Positions 46,243 to 57,576 of a DNA stretch of 64,000 nucleotides are shown piece after piece. Both the position numbers and the translations under genes were made by a program. Below the pieces are notes generated by a model. It had not been told where the DNA came from. It saw only the letters and a program-made list of their open reading frames with translations, and did not search any database. Source of the DNA: Megaleporinus macrocephalus (taxonomy: Eukaryota; Chordata; Actinopteri; Characiformes; Anostomidae); contig CM038709.1 of the NCBI GenBank assembly GCA_021613375.1, forward strand, positions 34,305,915 through 34,369,914, in the 5' to 3' direction. Position 1 is the stretch's first letter. Every line of letters begins with the position of its first letter.

Positions 46243-49200
46243 CGCTGCATTTACGATGCGACGAAAAGTTCAGCCGAAACGAACTTTAAGCTAATGCAAA
46301 CGCAATGCGTCTATCCAATGACAAGAGGGCGGCTGACACGCGACGAGTGTCCTCAAGGTATGAAATGTTCGTTCCATATTCAGAACTAAATTAAAACACC
46401 CTCTTTTATATTTACATCTGATTCAAATCTATAAAGTGATGTAAATATGGTATGAAAACGCCGACGTAGAACACGAACATTAATCACCGCTGCCCCGTCA
46501 CCCCTGGAAACGCACATAACTGATTCCATGGGATGACGCAGGGAACACCCACATGCGGCCAGCTGAAGGGGGGGGGGGAGTGCGTTCACGTCCGTTGACG
46601 CGACGGAGCAGTGTAAATGCAGCGTAAGGTGGTCAGTGCTTCTTATACCCTCTTATCTGCGCGTCGTTCGGTTGTGTTGGTCTGACGCATGCGCAGCCGA
46701 CGTCACTCGCACAGCCCGCTGGTAACTGTAGTTTTCTCCTGGCTCGCCATCATGGATTTGGGAAGCTCGAGGTCTTAACCCGTCTTTAAAACAACCTGTG
46801 CAATGCAGCACGTTCAACACACTATACTCGAAGCATAATTAGTTCAAAATAAAGGGTAGACCAATATTTAACAGCTCTTCACACTTAAAAGCCTGATATA
46901 AGACCAATATATTAGTGCCCGTAACTACGACGCTAATACGAGCTAATGCTCACAGGCATGCTAACACACCAGTTAATAGTTGCGTGACGCTCTAATTCAT
47001 TATATATACGCATTATACTATGGTTGTTTTTTATTCCACATACTTTTGTTCAACTCATAAACGCTTTGGGCACCTCACACATATGTATTTACACTTTAAT
47101 CCATCTTATTTTACTTCTTAAAATCAGCCGAACTCACCGAAGTTTCTTCTCTTCACACCTGAACAAAACACCGATGCCAGAGCGAACTAAGCTTGCGGCT
47201 CAAGAATACAGCACCATGCAATTGCATGAAAATTCATTGCATGAAAATTGCATAAAATGAAATTCTAATGTGATCCCAAACTTTTGAACTTTTGAGCGGT
47301 AGTGTATATATATATATATATTCTCAGTATAAGCAAGCATATTAATGACTGATTTGCAAACTTGAAATTCATATTTTGAATTCTTGACATTGCACTTAAG
47401 TACATTTGCAGATTGTATTAGTTATTTTTTGTCTAAAATAATAATAATAATAATAACAACAGTTTCAGACTGTATTAGTTATTTTTTGTCTAAAATAATA
47501 ATAATAATAATAATAATAATAACCATACATAATGTACACTCTTTGCTGAGAACCAACTGACTACTAACAAATTATAATCAATGCTATACATCGCAACCAT
47601 TGGGGACCAAACATTATGCTTACAGGACACACTCAGAAAGAACTTAGAAGTTCCTCGTAGATTAGAATAATCTGACATGTTTTGCCACTTTGGCGACTGC
47701 TCACATATATGGACACATCAACCCTGGTATCTCTCACTCTCTCTCTCTGTTCAGTTTGTTGCCATGGTGACAGTATTGATGGTTATCTTAATGCATAACT
47801 GAAGCAGTCTGTGAATGTGTACGCTCGCACACACTTTTGTGTGGTTTCTAAGCAGTGTACAAATATTGTTTGCTATCTATTCCACACAGCTTCAGCTGAG
47901 CCCGTTCTAATTTACTTATGTGACAGTATATCAGGTTCCATGTAAAGGATATGGAGAACTGAATGAAAAGATCTATACCAGTAGGCTGACAGAGAGCAAG
48001 AGTGAGATAGAGTGGGCTGAGATATGCAAGGTATGTGAAAGATCTTGTTTGTGTAAGCGACCATATTATCCATTACTCAAAGCCACAGCATGGCCGTGTC
48101 CATGTCTCTCCTCCTGACTCTTCACAAATGGGATCTCACCCTCTCAGGGGGCACACACATCTACCCGCACAATTGCTTGCTTTTACATTCAGCCACTTAG
48201 AATCACTCTATTACTAGCACACAGTCATATTCAAAATTTGGGTACAGCTAGTCCAATTATGTTTTATTGTTTATTTATTTATCTATTTTTAAATAAAAAT
48301 TACATGTCCTCTACAGACTACATAATGTTGCATGTTTTAAAGCACAATTAGTTTTTTTTTTTTTTGCTGATTTTAACATATTGTTTGAAAAATAAAACAA
48401 ACACAATGAGAATGTGTTCACCTGTTTTTTAATTTCATAACAATATTTCATTTGCCTAAGATGTTCAGACTTCTGCACACTCTGTTCTTCTATGGACTGA
48501 CAGACAGTGTGATAGCACAAAATCATCAACACATTCCATTTGGTTTAAAAGGGCATTTATAAAATTAATAAATGACAGTAGATTGAACGCATTTTAGCTG
48601 CTCACTCTCAAACACTATGTGGGTTGCTCAAAAACTGTCAATACACGGGCACTGCAGATACTCAAAACATAAACCACATTGACTGAGGGATCATATTAGT
48701 ATCAGCAAATGTTTGCTTTAAACAAAACCCCACATTGAACATTACATTTTATAGAAAAGCCCCCAGCTGTGACATTACTTCCTTCTAATAACGTGTTTTA
48801 ATTCCACCTCCTTCCATTCTACTGCTCTTCAGCTAAAGGCCAAAGTGACACAATACCAGAAGGCTAACCCTACCTTCAGAGACACACGGACACAAAACAG
48901 TGTGTCTGTCTATTTCTCTCTCACCTGCACACAGAACACATTAGGAAAGGAATAGTTTGCTGCTCATGTCTGCTGTGATGCACTTAAGTTTCTCCTATCA
49001 GAACTATACACAAACAGTTACGTCAGACATCAATATAGTAAACAGTTGTATCTGTGGCATTCTTTCTCTCACTCTCTCTTTTTCTCTCTCCCCATAATCA
49101 GTTTCACATGCAGGCCCCTCCCTTTCATCTGTATAAACACACAAAACAGTTGTCGTGGCAACTCCTACATGAGCCTTAGGAGACTTACAGTCTCAAACAC

Positions 49201-52200
49201 ACACATACATAAGTGAAACCACTAAAAACCTATTCTAACTCTTTTTTCTTCCTGTTCAGCATCCCAAAACATAATGCCACATATCACATTATCAACTCCT
49301 AGATGTTGCAAATTTAATGCAAATTTACGTGTAAACTGGTTCAGAAATTTTATTTTCCAAAAATGCATAACAGAAGTAACAAGTGACAAAATTTAACTTT
49401 AACATGATGCTGCATAATTATGTCCTCCTTGTTGCTTTGTTAGAACGTTTAAGATCTTTAAGCCACTGCTGTTTAAAAATATTTTCAAAATGTGCTTTTA
49501 ACAATAGTTTAGAAAATAAAATAAAGTAATTTACATCAATGAACATGAAATTAAGTGTCATACTTCAGCTGTTTAATATGCTATAAAAGTGTTTACTTGG
49601 TGACAAAGACAAGGTGGTCCCACATGTAACGAAAACAAAAACATTTAAAGAAGTTTAAGATTTACAATTTTGGGTCAAAGAGATACTCAAACTCTAAACC
49701 TACTTTTTTAACTGTTACTTTTTTTATCACAGCGTTTATTCTTTATTAAATATTGTTATTGTTATTATTAGTACTCAGAGAAGACAGACCAAATGTTTCA
49801 TTATAAATAGAAATGCTCGCTTTAAATTGGATTTAGTACAATGCAGTACACCAATTGTTGAATCAAACATTGTACTCCCTTGCCTCTTTTGATTTTGGTT
49901 GTGTTTTTTTAGTAGTCATGTTGCCCTACTACTGCTTTGTGGCTTGTACCAACATAAAACTTCAGGAAAATTAAATATCATAATACAAATTGTAGAGGTG
50001 CAACAATTAATTTGCTTACCCCATGCAACAATGCAACTAGATTGATCGTAAGAGGGGACTACTAAATACGGAATAAAAAATCACATTTAAATGCTTAAAC
50101 ATTAAAACATTTGTTATGTTTAAAAACATTTAGGATTCCAATCCATAGTGCCTAAATACCTTAGGCAAGTGAACTGTTGACACAAATTCAACCACGTGAA
50201 ATTTCTTTTCACTAATTCTCCTTAATTTACCTGCCTGTTTTCATTCAGACAGTATGACATTATTGAGAAGGCCATGAACAATAAAGCAGATGATGTTACC
50301 AGCCAAACAAAGCTCTTTATTAAAATACAGTATGCAGGCTATATTGACTTTAAGTCACAGGACAACTAAACTAAATGTTGTGGCACCCTTAACAGTGTCC
50401 TTCATATGAAGTGCAGCATAGGAGGCATTGCCACAATATCACTACTGTGGAAAACAGTGATCAAAAATTAAACCAAACAGAACTGTTCTACGCCTACATA
50501 ATTTGTAATTAGTTATTATGTTGGGGAAAAGACTGTAGAATTTCTTTTTTTCACATGCCATTTCTCACTTAAGTATATGATTATTAGTGTTAGATTAATT
50601 AGTGCATACACACAGTTGTTTTCATTATGTATAGTCTGCAATTTAGATATTACCTTTATGCTGGCTGCTGGCATACGAGAGGAAGAATCCCCGGCCATAG
50701 CTATGAGGTCCACTCATGAACTGCACTGTAACCTGATGGCCAGTTGATTCCACCACCTTCTGTCTACTCACATCTCCATGACACAGCTTAACTGCAGAGA
50801 GAGAGAAATATGACAAGTGTGGTACCCACAACCGCCGGCCACATCATTAGATCCACCTCTTAGTATCTACACTTATTTTATCAGCTCCACTTACCAAACA
50901 GACCTTAAAATGCAAAGTTCTATAATTGCAGACTGTAGTCCATCTGATTCGCTGCATGCTTTGTTAAACCCTTTCACCCTGTTCTTTAGTGGTCAGGACC
51001 CTACAGCACGACCACAGAGCAAGTATTATTTGGGTGGTAGCTCATTCTCAGCACTGCAGTGATGTGGTGGTGGCGAGTTGGTATTAGTGAATCAGACAGC
51101 ATTTGAGGTTGCAACACTATTGGACACGCCTACATTGTTGGTCCACTTTGTATATGTAAAGTCAGATATGACAGCTCATCTGCTGTTATTTCTGTTTGTG
51201 CTGGTCATCCGACATTCATCAGTGGACCCTGCCCACATAATGCTGCTAACTGGATAGTTTTAGTCAGAAGACAATTCTCAGTTCAACACTGAAACTGAGG
51301 TGCTTAGAAACTTCAGCAGTGCTGCTGTATCTGATCCACTCGTTCCAGCACAAGACATACTAATACTCTGACCTAAAGTACGGACTGCTAATTTAAACAA
51401 TACAGCAGTAGCATGCTGTAATTCTAGACCATATTAACTTCAACCTTTCATCAAAGTATCGCTAAAGCTGTGGTCTACTATTCTTCAACTCAAATCTAAC
51501 ATACCTCATTGTGCTACTCAATGACTCATGTGGACAAAAATGACATGAATCAGAAAGATTAGGGCTTGAGCGAATGCTTGCAGTTTTACATCTCCTGAAG
51601 CAGGAATGGTGACAAAAGCTTTAGAGAGGGGCTGCAGCCTATGCCCTCGTGATAACATATAATTGGTTATTTACCACTTACAGGTTTTGTTTCGGAGGAA
51701 CATAAATTATCAAAACCAACAGAAAACGTTCAGACTCATTTAAACAGAGAAAGCTTATAGAGAAAAATTACAATAATTCTCCAAAGCTCCAAAGTTATAC
51801 TAGTATTGCCTATTATTAATTGAAACAAAAAAAAATTCTCCTGTTCTTTTAAAATGTAATGATCATTTCAGACTCTTTGTGTTGTCAAGGAATAGACCTT
51901 CCATGTTGAGCTTTGGGTTTACTTTATTTGTGCTAGGAACAGAAATTTGTGGGTATGAAAAATTAGTTTGCAAAGTAGTTTTTTTTGGGGTTTTTTTCTA
52001 TGTTTCCACTTTTGGCTAGTGCCATGGACAATCCACACTGTCACTTCAGTCCAAGCTGAAAAACTGAATAAACCAAAAGTCTGTGCAAATGTGTGAAATT
52101 ACAAGTTTCAGCTTAGAAGCTTTTATTAATGCATTGGATAAACTGCAGCACAGGACATGCTATTTCATATTCACATATCTCACTGTGATACATAATTTTA

Positions 52201-55200
52201 ATTCGGTCTACAAAGTTTCACTTTGAAAGCCTGATGATTGATAACCCCTTCCCTAGATTGTGGAGCAACGTGTGCATATTCCTAGAAAATTATGTCCAGT
52301 CTGACTAACACAATGTCATCATATCATTCATAGACACATTGAAAACATTTTTTATTTCAGTCATTCACACAAGAATTCCATTTCTGTAGACCTCCAGAGG
52401 CTGCCATCCTTTATGTAACATAACACATGCAATGTCCTGTAAATGACCACAATGTATGACTGAAGAGCAGCATGAGTCAAACCAAAAAACTCTTCTCACC
52501 AATTTCTGTCCTGCCTGCTCCAATGCCGTTGAACAGCCGCAGGTAGGACACCTGGCAGTTTTGTGTGTGGATGTCAAGGTCAGCCACACTCAGGACGAGC
52601 GTGTCTCCTGCACTTACACTGATCTCCCATTCACAAACTGAGTGTGTAGGGTAAGACAGAGGATAGCCCAGAGATGCTAGACTGCCACTTCCTACTCCAA
52701 GCACAGTGTGCCCACAGCAATCACCTACAACACACATACAAACATATGAAAAACAAAAACATCACACAGAGATATTCATATATGCAACTGACAATGTGGA
52801 TGAATAACAGAAATATTATACAGGTGCACAGTTAACCTGTATCTCTGTTGAATTAGCGTTTCTAACTGGTGCACATGTATAAAAGGTTCATGCAACTGCC
52901 TGGATTTAAAAAATTTGCATCTGATACATTCTGGATAAAATCAGTTCATCCATCATTTTTAACATTTCTGCATGAGTAAAACATGATTTTTTTTATATAT
53001 AATTACTAGCCTTTAGAAACCTGGCCAATAATAATTCACCTACAGTGGCAAGAAAAAGTATGTAGACCCTTTAAAATGGTTTTCTGTATTAATTGGTCAT
53101 AAACCGTGATCTGATCTTGAAGTCCCAAATATAGACAAACACAATGTGCTTAGCCTAATACCACAATTATAATATCTCAATTATAATATCTCATGTCTCT
53201 ATTGGAACAGTGCTCGTGAAAAAAAGTAAGTGAACCCTTGGATTTAATAACAAGTGTTTCCGGACCATTTTCTGGAGCATTCTTCCTTACAGAACTGCTT
53301 CAGCTCAGCCATATGTCTTGTGTGAACAGCTCTCTTGAGGTCTTTCCACAACATCTCTGTGAGATTCAAGCCTGGACTCTGACTGGGCCACTCCAAAAGG
53401 AGGATTTTCTTTTTTAAAGCCAATTTGTAGTAGATTTATTTTGATGTTTAGGGTCATTGTCCTGCTGCATCACCCAACTTCTACTAAGCTGCAGCTGGCT
53501 GACATTATTCTGCAGGATACCTTGATAAACTTGATAATTCATTTTCGAATGATGGCAAACGGACCAGGCCACAAAGCAGCCCCCAGCCCCAAATCATGAT
53601 CATTAAAAATTCTTAATCGAAGGTCTTCGGAGATCTCTTTTTTGCCAGGCATGGTTTACATCAGCAGATGTTTCTTGAGAATTTCAAACTCAAAAAGTTT
53701 GAGTGTCTTTTATAAGTTAGAGTAGCTCTACACCTTGCTGCAATCTTGTTTCATTTGATTGGACGCCAGGTTTGACTCTAATTAGCTTTTGTCATTAACT
53801 TCAACTTCAGACATGAAATATAATTGTTTGTGTGGTATAAGGTTAAGCACATTGAGTTTGTCTATACTTGGGACGTAGATGTAGATCAGATCACTTTTTA
53901 TTTCAAAGCGTTCACATACTTTTTCATGCCACTGTACAATTTTTTATCTAGATTGTTTCCTCATCTCTGAACTATTTCTCAAGCAACCTGCCTCATTTCC
54001 ACCGTTGTCACTTGCAAAGTCAGAGAGACTCAAGTCGCTTGGCCAAGACATGTATGAGTTGGAGGAGTGTTGCTACTATAAATGCAGCATGTGGTGACAT
54101 GGTTTGAGTGCAGAGACATAAGCCTTTCCATCTCGCTCAGATTCAGCTCCAGCAAGTAGCAAAAAGATGGGCTAGCAAAGTAGTGCAACTTTTTTCATGT
54201 GCATCAGAACAGCTCTGTTTGGTCTAAGGCAATAACCAGCATGATTACCTTATTTACTTGTAAAGGTGTTCATGAGTGTTATACATTTATTTTAGCTTTT
54301 GTTAGAGATGTTTGTGGAAAGTCAAAAGTAACAGCATAAACAGCACTGAGTTTCAGTACTAGAGAAACAAATATGTGAAGAAAAAGTATTTGTACTTATT
54401 TTTTATTTGTATTTGTATTATATTTGAACTATTTGTACATTACTGAACTGCACAACATCATATTTTACATTACGTTGAAGCAAGCTGTTGGTTACACTGT
54501 GTTAAATCAAATTTAGTTAAATCATGCTGCATTGCAATAGGATTAAACCATACTATGTCATATTAGTAGCTGCTTCATATGTATCTTTATATCAGATTGT
54601 TGGCAGTTCATCAAGAGCTACATCACACCAGCCTAAAAAAGTAAACAGTCTTATTATATCTGAGTATTTTTACATTTAAATACCTACAGAAATCCCCAAG
54701 AACTACACACTTTATAACTAACCACAACAAGGATGTATAGCAGCACTGTTTAATGAAGAAAGACAGATCTGTGTGATATAGTGAGCCTTCAGCAGAGGTA
54801 CTTAATTAGGACCTGCTTCCGATCTCAAATATTAGTGCCTATGTTTTGTAAGCTGAACCAACTGAGCCCACGGTCAACTGTTATGAGAGACTTTTCTTGC
54901 TACGTTTGGACAAAGCACCGTTAAGTGAGCATCTAATTTCTGGTTTCTGCCTGCCCTGCGCGTACACACACTGGCGAAATCCCAGCTGATCGCACAACCT
55001 GTCACGCGTTTACACACCGAATTGTGCGTTTCTCTCTTCTCTAACTGAGCTGCTGTTACGTAACCACCACTGGACAATAACCAGACCCCAAACGCAAAAA
55101 CATACTTCTATACCCCTTCACGTTCCCTGCAAAAATCCATACACGCGCGCGATACACCTATTATTCACATCTCCTTTGCTTTCAGAATGATCCGTAAACG

Positions 55201-55787
55201 GTGCTTTTCAAATGCTGGTGAACTTTTGAACACTGTCTAAGAAACAATAGGAGATAGAGTCGCACTTCCATTCCTTAGACTGAATTCTACTGCTGCTCCA
55301 TCTCCTTCTCGTGTCTATTGCACTGTTTACCGTTATTGCCGCAGTCAGACCCTTCCCCCTCGCTCTCTATATTTGCCAAATGGTGCGCCCCCCTCCGTCC
55401 CCCCGTCTCATTCTCACCACCATCTAAAAGCCTCAAGTGACTTCTTTACAAGGCTGTGTGGCAAATCTGTGCTATGCCTCAGAATGGCCATGGTGCCCTG
55501 TCCTAAGCACTGGAGCTACATATTTGAGAAAGGAGACACACAGCAGCGGTCAGCCCATATACGGAATTGAGCGGGGTCTTCACATCCAGCAGCTCGGTGA
55601 ACTGAGTTGTGAAACTGCTGTTCCAGGCCCTTTCAAGCTTTCATAGAGGCAAAGTTTGATCAAACTCCACGAAAAGTCCGCGCCCAGCCCAGCCTGCCGT
55701 ACCTTTCTGCGCACGGGATCCTCTGGCGGAGAAAAGGATGATAAATAAGAGGCCGGTTCCTCTCCCCAGCATTAGCGCTGCGTCCAT
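33371..55787 (-). CDS. dcbld2: dcbld2, discoidin/CUB/LCCL domain-containing protein 2 (15 exons, 651 aa)
   Basis: Exons in transcript order: 55787-55703, 52724-52500, 50791-50654, 43372-43321, 43249-43177, 41360-41227, 41005-40965, 39675-39460, 39378-39254, 38284-38137, 38013-37915, 34981-34888, 34569-34523, 34011-33898, 33735-33371. All are GT/AG and total 1956 nt in frame. Domains: signal peptide about 1-26; CUB about 30-148; LCCL about 152-249 ([18 protein letters not shown]); F5/8 type C (discoidin) about 251-408 ([32 protein letters not shown]); short linker 413-446; membrane helix 447-472; cytosolic tail 473-651 with seven YxxP sites (Tyr 484, 532, 560, 572, 583, 618, 636), the type bound by CRK/CRKL SH2 domains when phosphorylated. 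Human DCBLD2 modulates growth-factor receptor signalling at the cell surface; that role is inherited by homology. Human is about 775 aa; much of the difference is the linker and tail. The CUB start reads GDCCGH, one extra cysteine. Paralogue DCBLD1 is possible, but the helix sequence and the cmss1/tmem30c neighbourhood favour DCBLD2. Confidence 0.94.
33824..33878. repeat. (GA)/(GTGA)/(GT)n microsatellite beside dcbld2 exon 14
   Basis: Compound run in the final dcbld2 intron, ending only about 20 bases from the exon-14 donor at 33897. Confidence 0.9.
35318..37793 (+). mobile_element. Rex3/RTE-type LINE, degenerate
   Basis: Endonuclease-domain pieces are visible on the + strand: [33 protein letters not shown] and [16 protein letters not shown] (35880-36320). 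Reverse-transcriptase pieces follow: [15 protein letters not shown] (36752 onward), [16 protein letters not shown] and [11 protein letters not shown] (37082-37492), then [13 protein letters not shown] (37521-37739). The element ends in GATGG repeats (about 37778-37793), the short tail described for Rex3. Frameshifts and stops make it inactive. It lies in the dcbld2 intron between exons 12 and 11. The family name is from recognition; RTE clade is firmer than Rex3 itself. Confidence 0.82.
37915..38013 (-). CDS. dcbld2: dcbld2 exon 11, juxtamembrane linker
   Basis: This 99-nt exon is easy to miss because it has almost no conserved sequence. It has a good acceptor (ttctaccctgcag) and donor (AATG followed by gtaaaa) on the minus strand, and its phases fit exactly: it takes one base from exon 10 and donates one base to exon 12. 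It encodes a Pro/Thr/Asn/His-rich stretch ending [13 protein letters not shown] before the membrane helix; the NVRNTT core resembles the corresponding human linker. Without it exons 10 and 12 would also join in frame, so an isoform lacking the linker is possible. Confidence 0.8.
39755..40740 (-). mobile_element. decayed Tc1-family element in dcbld2 intron 7
   Basis: Antisense blocks of a widespread fish Tc1: ttcatatttacagtgttgac, ccacttagttatcacttttg, tggtgctccatcatgctgga, atcagagaaaataacttca, tggagagaagtggcttctt, gatgcactcacacctgcc and atgatgactgcatgtgtttc, ending at ggtaaccatggttaacag, the antisense transposase start. Large internal deletions and many stops. The right terminus is unclear. 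Confidence 0.8.
42340..42383. repeat. (AC)n microsatellite, dcbld2 intron 5
   Basis: A compound cacaga/cacaca run of about 20 units, close to a pyrimidine-rich stretch at 41815-42080. Confidence 0.9.
42604..42822. mobile_element. small Tc1-type MITE (about 219 bp)
   Basis: The left end cactggggtccaaaggcatg and the right end gattttggggtcccactgta are imperfect inverted repeats of the CAGTGGGGTCCAAA type, with a TA after the right end. No coding sequence. It lies in dcbld2 intron 5. Confidence 0.6.
43703..43778. repeat. (TA)n microsatellite, 76 bp
   Basis: Thirty-eight uninterrupted TA units in dcbld2 intron 4-3 (between exons at 43.37 and 50.65 kb). The open frames across it are artefacts. 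Confidence 0.95.
43915..44840. mobile_element. hAT-type non-autonomous element (926 bp) with perfect 8-bp target duplication
   Basis: Termini TAGAGATGGACCGATC and ...ATCGATCCTTACATCTCTA are inverted. The flanking 8-mers are identical, CTTATTAG at 43907-43914 and 44841-44848. Subterminal regions carry GATCGG/CCGATA-rich sub-repeats on both sides. The interior has a 112-codon minus-strand frame (44532-44194) with no recognised domain. It sits in the large dcbld2 intron between exons 4 and 3. Confidence 0.85.
44930..45075. repeat. AAGTC-rich repeat end
   Basis: Multiple aagtct/aagtca/gagtc motifs (for example tcaagtcttgacagccaagt) form a subterminal-repeat block of the kind seen at one end of fish hAT-type elements. 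A matching second end was not found. Confidence 0.45.
46240..46627. mobile_element. MITE-like element with inverted ends (about 388 bp)
   Basis: The left end aacgctgcatttacgatgcg mirrors the right end gtgtaaatgcagcgtaa, about 14 paired bases. A (GT)15 run abuts the left end, so any target duplication there is unreadable. No coding content. Superfamily not determined. Confidence 0.55.
46640..46770 (+). promoter_or_regulatory. candidate promoter-like motif cluster inside dcbld2 intron 3
   Basis: Within about 70 bases there are an NRF1-like palindrome (cgcatgcgca, 46686-46695), a CRE-like gacgtcac (46699-46706), an inverted ACTACA core as in ZNF143 sites (tgtagt, 46727-46732) and a YY1-like gccatcatgg (46746-46755). 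This mix is typical of CpG-type housekeeping promoters and lies in an otherwise AT-rich intron. An ATG at 46752 opens only eight codons. Motif matches are by eye and no transcript is known. Confidence 0.3.
47415..47523. repeat. local tandem duplication ending in (ATA)n
   Basis: The block gtattagttattttttgtctaaaataataataat occurs twice, about 57 bp apart, each followed by an AAT run (about six and eleven units). Confidence 0.85.
50820..51370. repeat. fish interspersed repeat (long copy), dcbld2 intron 2
   Basis: It holds tcagctccacttaccaaaca, ccctttcaccctgttcttta, gcactgcagtgatgtggtgg and tgctgctgtatctgatccac in order. The same order of motifs appears in shorter copies at 24.71 and 32.88 kb. 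It is non-coding; class unknown to me. Confidence 0.6.
53041..53936 (-). mobile_element. Tc1-type transposon remnant (about 0.89 kb) with clear TIRs and TA duplication, dcbld2 intron 1
   Basis: Inverted ends CAGTGGCAAGAAAAAGTATG and CATACTTTTTCATGCCACTG are flanked by TA on both sides. Inside, antisense transposase blocks are readable: gcattcttccttacagaac, ggtcattgtcctgctgcatc and gaggtctttccacaacatct. About half of the transposase is deleted and stops are abundant. Confidence 0.85.
53937..55640. other. dcbld2 intron 1 and first-exon-proximal sequence
   Basis: AT-rich until about 54.9 kb, then increasingly CpG-containing toward the first coding exon at 55.7 kb. No further exon recognised. 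Confidence 0.45.
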
Positions 55788-56010
55788 CCCGGCCAGTCCG
55801 CCTGCATAATGCGTGCTTTAGGCAGAGATTCGCACTCCGCGGCTCCAGGCGCCTCTGATACGCCTCAGTGTGTAGCGGCCTGCTGTGGCTCTCCGGCCAC
55901 AAACCGGGGAGACACAATGGCCAAACTTCCGGCTCAAAATGCGACCTCCAGCGGCGGAACCCGGCACAGCAACAAGGAAAAGGAGGTGGGCGGGGTGCGT
56001 TAATAGGGTA
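55640..56010 (-). promoter_or_regulatory. CpG-rich region over dcbld2 first coding exon
   Basis: CpG is frequent here compared with the AT-rich surroundings, and the region covers the dcbld2 initiator ATG (55787-55785) and signal-peptide exon. This fits a CpG-island-type 5' end. No TATA box or single start site can be fixed, and the 5' UTR extent is unknown. Confidence 0.5.
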
Positions 56011-57120
56011 ACAGAGTGTGGCGGATCTTAGCAGGGCACAACAGATGGGGAAGAGTTCTTTAATTAGTATAGTAATCAAAGAAGGGGAGGCGATTCCTGG
56101 GGTTTATGGGCTTGTGCGCATTTTGGGGTTGTAAAGTAAAGGAATTTATAGGTAACAGAGTGAGGGCAGGGGATTGTCGCGGTCAAAAGGGGTTGGGCTT
56201 TAGTGCAAGATGGGCAGAACCTAAAGTAAATTTAACGGGCAGTGATTGGCAAGGTAATAAAGAGTTGGATGGGGTTGAAAGGGGAATTCTGCATAATTCA
56301 GTGGTTGAGATGTAAACTAAGTCTTTCAGAATGGTTGGCGTTCAGTTGTTCATTATGGTGGTGGTGATAGGAATCAAGAATACAGGCATTTTATTTACTA
56401 TCCCAAACCCAAAACTATGAAAATCAATTTAGTTCTCCTTTAAGGTGGTAATGTAGGGAAGTAGTGATGTTTGTTAGGTAATATAAAGAGGGGGTAGTTT
56501 TAACAGGGTGGAGGGTTAAGAGGGTAATGCTAGAAGCGGTAAAAGAAACAAAAAAAAACCAAAACAATGCAGAGCCAACTAAATTAACAAATTAATAATG
56601 CCTACACACATTCAACAAATGAATAATGCATGTCTAAATAAATAAGTCTAGTCTAAATAAAATAAATAAATACCATAAATTGTATGTTCTAGTCTGCTTT
56701 TGCCATCAAGATACAAATTAGTCACAGATCATCGAGATTGTTACCACACACGCGGGTCATTCTTATTCTCAGTTCTACGAACCCCATGATGGCCTACAGG
56801 TTTAATCTTTTTTCCTGCAATTTAACAGACCTGATTCAGTTCACAAGGTAATATATTGCCTAAGAACATGTTTTCTAAAACTTAAAAAGGTTTAAATTTT
56901 AGAAAACAGGTTCTTTGCAATGTCACAGTCTTTAGAGGTGAATTGTTACATTTGTATGCATTTTGTTTATGCAAAATTATCTAGTACTGTAAAAGTAGTG
57001 GAGTATTAGAGTTAAACAACAGACGATTAGATGCGAAATGTGGATTGCTATTAGACTGAATAAAAATGAACATTTATGTAATTTACTCAAAAGTAGTTTT
57101 AAAAAGTTTTAAAGTTTTAC
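56011..57120. other. upstream of dcbld2, gene-free
   Basis: Purine-rich then AT-rich sequence. Frames at 56106-56315 have no recognisable domain. Possibly 5' regulatory sequence of dcbld2, but no specific element is supported. Confidence 0.4.
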
Positions 57121-57307
57121 AGTTTATGGGGAGGAACGGATCTAAAATGCAGGTTACACAGATCTGGGCCAGAGGAAAGCCGGACCTTAATACAACTGCT
57201 GGAGAATACGGACTCGGGCCAGAGAAGGCATGGATCTAAAGCACAGGTTACACGGATCTGGGCCAGAGCTGATCCGGATGTAAAACTAGGTAACCGGATG
57301 TGGCCCA
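57121..57307. repeat. GC-rich repeat, left half, interrupted by L1
   Basis: The phrase acggatctgggccagag recurs about three times (near 57159, 57210 and 57253) with linkers such as ggttacac. The same repeat resumes beyond the L1. Confidence 0.7.
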
Positions 57308-57576
57308 GATTGGGGCCAAAGGTTTTTTTTTTATTATTATTGAAAACTTCAAATGTACAACACTGTAAGGCATTACCATTATAAAGTCATGAGACAGCAA
57401 TGTGCCCTAAGACACCTTTTACAACAATAAAACATTCACTTATAAATCAGAAATAAACTGTAGGAACAATCTTCCGGAGCAAACATTCCATATCACACTG
57501 TCTATACGAAAATAAATAAATAAAATAAAACAAAACAAAATAAAATAAAAAACATATAGGACAACAAATACATATT

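Larger units (their letters stand above)
44850..50653. other. dcbld2 intron 3, remaining sequence
   Basis: Apart from the repeat and motif entries listed, this is AT-rich intronic sequence. Near 47270-47305 the phrase ccaaacttttgaacttttga followed by gcggtagtgta resembles one end of a Tc1-type element; the partner end is not seen. No additional exon was recognised on either strand. Confidence 0.45.

Noticed and set aside
55660..56079. 139-codon minus-strand frame over the dcbld2 first exon
   Set aside because: Wrong frame. The real start is the ATG at 55787-55785, which gives a signal peptide and splices in phase to the CUB exon.
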